Assembly: GCF_024868665.1 (NCBI RefSeq)
Contig: NC_079892.1
Location: forward strand, 7,948,251 to 8,012,250
Direction: 5' to 3'
From: Triplophysa rosa
Lineage: Eukaryota; Chordata; Actinopteri; Cypriniformes; Nemacheilidae
DNA length: 64,000 nucleotides
How positions within the stretch are numbered: the stretch's first letter is position 1; every line of letters starts with the position of its first letter. The notes beneath the pieces are model-generated. The model was not told where the DNA came from, did not search any database, and saw only the letters and a list, made by a program, of their open reading frames with translations. A program made the translations under genes and the position numbers. This document shows, one piece after another, positions 60,872-64,000 of the stretch.

Positions 60872-62625
60872 GAGGCTGGCGGACCAAATTCCGAAATATT
60901 CATGTAATTTTTTTATTTCAAATATTTTTTATTATTTTACACATATCAGAAGGCTGTTGTGTACAGTAAGGTGTTCTGTGTAGACTAATAGTTGTTACGT
61001 TGCTACTTTGTTATACTGCACCGTTTTATTGTTAAAATAAATAAATAACATTCATTAAACGTTATTTATCACTACAATATCACCTATAAATTTAAATACA
61101 GTCTATTAGTGGCCGTTTTGCTGGAAATTCTGCAAAAGTTAAAAATGTAAACTATTTGACTTTGCATGCTTCTACATAGTTACAGTAAATATATCACATA
61201 GGTGATGCATACTGGTAATGTTATAAAATAAAAATCAATAAAGTGAAACAAAAGTTACATTCATGTAGTAAATTCTCACAGTTAAATGTAACTGAATACA
61301 TTTTAAGCTTTAAAATGCTTAAAACAGGGGGAAATACAAGAATGTCCTATTAAAGTAAAAAATATATAGATATACTATGCTTTCAAACAATTTTTAAGGT
61401 TAGGGTTGGTTTGGTACAATGTCAATCATTTGATTCAATGTCAAAACCATACACGGTGTAGTAAATAATTGTAACCACAAGATGGCAGGAAACAACCGAA
61501 CACTCACATCATGACATGCATGTGCGAAAGTTGTTTACAGTTTTTATGTATTACAGGCGCTTTCGTCAGTTGTATGTTTTCACAGAAATTCAGAGAATTG
61601 GAGAGGCCAGATGCGAAAGTGCTAAGAGTCATGGATCAGCAATCCAAAAACATCTCTATAGCTAAGCATTTGTACAACATTGGTAGTCTATTGCAAAAAG
61701 GAATGCACTCTGTGCAGCGCAACTGATTTGATCGTCTTCTAAATGATTGTATTATTTCCCGTAAGTGCTATGAATGAAACTAATTTAGTTACTCTAAGTG
61801 ACGCTAAATGAGATTATGTTCTGCTAGACCACCAAGCCTCGTGTTTCTTAAATCCAGCTCCGTGATTTTCCCGCAGCCTGCATCCATTAAATTATTACAG
61901 ATTAGTGGCTCCGCTGGAGGAAAATCAACCTCACTTCATATTCAATCAGATCAATTACTACTACTGTAGCTAAAGTGTGCTCCTAAGAGCCCCAACAACA
62001 GAGCCAAGATGAGCATTAACAAGCTATTCTTCATTATGCAGATAAATTCAATCTAGTGGTGCTTGCTTGAACAATTGGTCCTTAAACGTTTTGACTTTGC
62101 AACGTCCTTTGAAGTTTGGGATTCTTTATAACAGCATCTTTTTGTACATCGCAGTACCTTGGAGATACACACAATCACAACAAACAACTAGATTTTTTAT
62201 CAGACATCACCATACAGCATTCACCAATTGATCAACACCCACACGTTCTATCGACCTGCATGCATAAACACATCTGCCACACCAACACACCCACAACCTT
62301 AACGTAACAAAGCCAAACCACTGCTTTATATGTGACAAAAATCCGGCTTATCTTGCTTTCCACTACCGTTACGAAAGAATAAACCTTAATCTTCCATTGT
62401 ATGATTGAAAAGAATGAAGATTGTTAATGTGGAAAATGTTCCACCCAAGTTGGAGTGTTTGAATAAACAGTTTTGACTTCTATAGGGAACAGGCGCCGTG
62501 TGCAAAAATTACCCAGCTTTAACACAAATGGCCGAATTCACCAAATGTTTGCCATAGCTGGTTTGTTTACTGTATCAAAACACTCTAGAAGCGCGCAGTT
62601 ATTCGCTCGATCCCTAATCACTGCC

Positions 62626-62650
62626 CGAGGGCGGGGCGTGGGCGGGGCCA
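62626..62650. promoter_or_regulatory. GC boxes of a probable promoter
   Basis: GAGGGCGGGGCGTGGGCGGGGCC contains two overlapping Sp1/KLF-type GC boxes, about 170 bp before the signal-peptide start codon at 62817. No TATA box is obvious. Confidence 0.5.
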
Positions 62651-62816
62651 TGTTGTAAAAACAGGATGTAATTGGATGGGAGCAGAGATACACGTGGGGG
62701 CGCACATATTGTCCCCTCATGCCTCTAATCTTGCCCGTAGTCATAACGGCGATCGGATACTTACCGAACGACCCTTGAGACGTTCGAAGTGATCGGGAGA
62801 GCTGCGTTTTGGCACC

Positions 62817-62898
62817 ATGAGAACTTTTCCAAGCTTGGTTTTTAGTTTGCAACTTTTTACGGTTTGTTTTCTGGTTGTTGCGATCCCCACGGCGAGTG
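62817..62898 (+). CDS. First coding exon of a secreted protein, probably MFG-E8 (continues beyond the window)
   Basis: ATG in a good Kozak context (GGCACCATGA) opens 27 codons with a basic start and a hydrophobic core (LVFSLQLFTVCFLVVAIPTA), that is a signal peptide, then a strong donor GTAAGTG at 62899. The exon stops in phase 1. No second exon is seen by 64000. In human, MFGE8 lies next to ABHD2, so mfge8 (lactadherin) is the likeliest identity, but the exon alone cannot prove it. Confidence 0.55.
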
Positions 62899-63714
62899 GT
62901 AAGTGTTTATCTTTCCTCTGTGCGTTGAGCGCTAGAGAATGCGTGGTGAAACTAACATTTGTAAACAAAGCAAGTCTACAGTTCTTATTTATCTGATTAA
63001 TTGACAATGCATTAAACAGAGCTCTCTCAACATTACAACACTTGATTTTAAAGTAAACGTCGTTTCACGCTACGTCTAACGTTTTACATTGAATGACGTT
63101 TTTGCGTAACACTGTCTTTTGATAAACCTCTTAGTTGTCCTTTTGGAAATTTTAATGTCTCTCTTAAATATATATTTTTTATTATGCATGTCCATACTTG
63201 CGTTAAACGCCTCGGGTTGTTTGCTTTGTCCTTCAGTTCTTATATAGATTTATACAAAACATTATGTCCTGATTTTTATTCCATTAAATTGGCATAAAGG
63301 TTTGGACAGATGCCAATGCTGCATGGTTATGGGCATTATTACATCTCAGTGCACAGCAGTTTTCTTCCAACCTTTTGGCAACTCGTGTCCTTTTTTTGTT
63401 TAATCTAAAGCTTTTGGGCCTCATATCTAAGTTGGTTTCCTACTGCGCTGACCACTTTCGTACAGCAAGCTTTTACTCTTTAAATAGTTATTGTTTGGAT
63501 GAATTATTTGATCAATTTGGTCCCCATGTAAGACTGCGCCTCAGGCCTTGAACTGGCTAGAGTCTGTAGGTGCGGCTCCAGGACCAAATGACTGAGTCAC
63601 TTCCCATGAATGTGGCCACTTAAATAACATGCAGCCCAATGAGGCCTGGGCATTTCCTGCCACTAATGACCAATTCAGCAAAACAGGTTTGGATAAAGTC
63701 TTAAACACCCTCTT
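62899..63714. other. Intron 1 sequence of the signal-peptide gene
   Basis: Follows the donor at 62899. AT-rich, with no coding exon or clear repeat that I could support. Confidence 0.5.
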
Positions 63715-64000
63715 CTAGGGCTGCAACTAACGATTATTTTGATAATCGATTAGTTGGACGATTATTTTTTCGATTATTCGGATAAAAATGTAATTACATC
63801 TTTTGCTTATAATAACTAAATCATATATGGGAAAAGTATACACAACTGAACTCATTAGCCTTCTCCCAAAATGTTGTGAATGTCTCCATAACTAACACAC
63901 CTGGTGAGTTGATTCATGTGTGTCATATTAGAAGCAACTGACAATAGTCTCTCCCAAACGTGGGAGCGAGGGGAGGGTCGGCCAAGGAAATCATTTTTTT
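63715..64000. mobile_element. hAT-like transposon, left end (continues beyond the window)
   Basis: Begins CTAGGGCTGCAACTAACGAT, followed by alternating ATCGATTA / CGATTATT words (GATAATCGATTAG, TTTTTTCGATTATTCGG). This is the typical end of a widespread vertebrate hAT element group. The other end lies outside the window, so size and coding capacity are unknown. Confidence 0.6.

Larger units (their letters stand above)
59551..62816. other. Head-to-head intergenic region, abhd2 and the next gene
   Basis: AT-rich. The proximal part probably contains abhd2 5' UTR exon(s) and promoter (see the CRE at 60864). The 71-codon ORF at 61511-61726 has a possible acceptor (TGTATTACAG, about 61557) but no recognisable family. 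62590-62816 is GC-richer and probably the promoter of the gene starting at 62817. Confidence 0.45.

Overview
The window is vertebrate nuclear DNA: AT-rich, with short coding exons bounded by GT-AG splice sites, long introns and many short inverted-repeat transposons. The proteins and the repeat families point to a teleost, most likely a cyprinid. I recognise eight genes by their protein families. For six of them I rebuilt every coding exon by hand and the reading frame closes.

Layout. 1-1044 (+): last exons of a gene I could not name. 2615-4900 (-): pnpla3-like patatin lipase. 5607-17657 (-): efcab6, a multi-EF-hand protein of about 31 coding exons, with a decayed DIRS-type retroelement in one intron (11555-14346). 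18462-22201 (+): samm50, head-to-head with efcab6. 23678-45827 (-): cacna2d4, the calcium-channel alpha2delta-4 subunit. 30436-31645 (+): lrtm2, nested on the opposite strand in a cacna2d4 intron, as in mammals. 47745-48997 (+): aen, a p53-pathway DEDDh exonuclease. 51285-53934 (+): rlbp1 (CRALBP). 55491-59550 (-): abhd2. 62817-62898 (+): a signal-peptide exon, by position probably mfge8.

The genes do not form a pathway. The gene order joins three blocks that lie apart in human: EFCAB6/PNPLA3/SAMM50 (22q13), CACNA2D4/LRTM2 (12p13) and AEN/RLBP1/ABHD2/MFGE8 (15q26). Two of the genes, cacna2d4 and rlbp1, are retinal.

Repeats. A foldback MITE family (ends near TTAAAGGGACAGTTCACCC) occurs at least a dozen times. 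One copy directly abuts the splice acceptor of abhd2 coding exon 4. Other inverted-repeat elements lie at 5290-5534, 29464-29947, 37372-37982 and 45291-45567, and a hAT-like end lies near 63715.

I saw no prokaryotic-type system, CRISPR array or rRNA/tRNA gene, and no clearly new multi-gene system. The best leads are the MITE-linked splice site, a near-perfect p53-type site upstream of aen, and an unexplained 95-codon ORF just after rlbp1.
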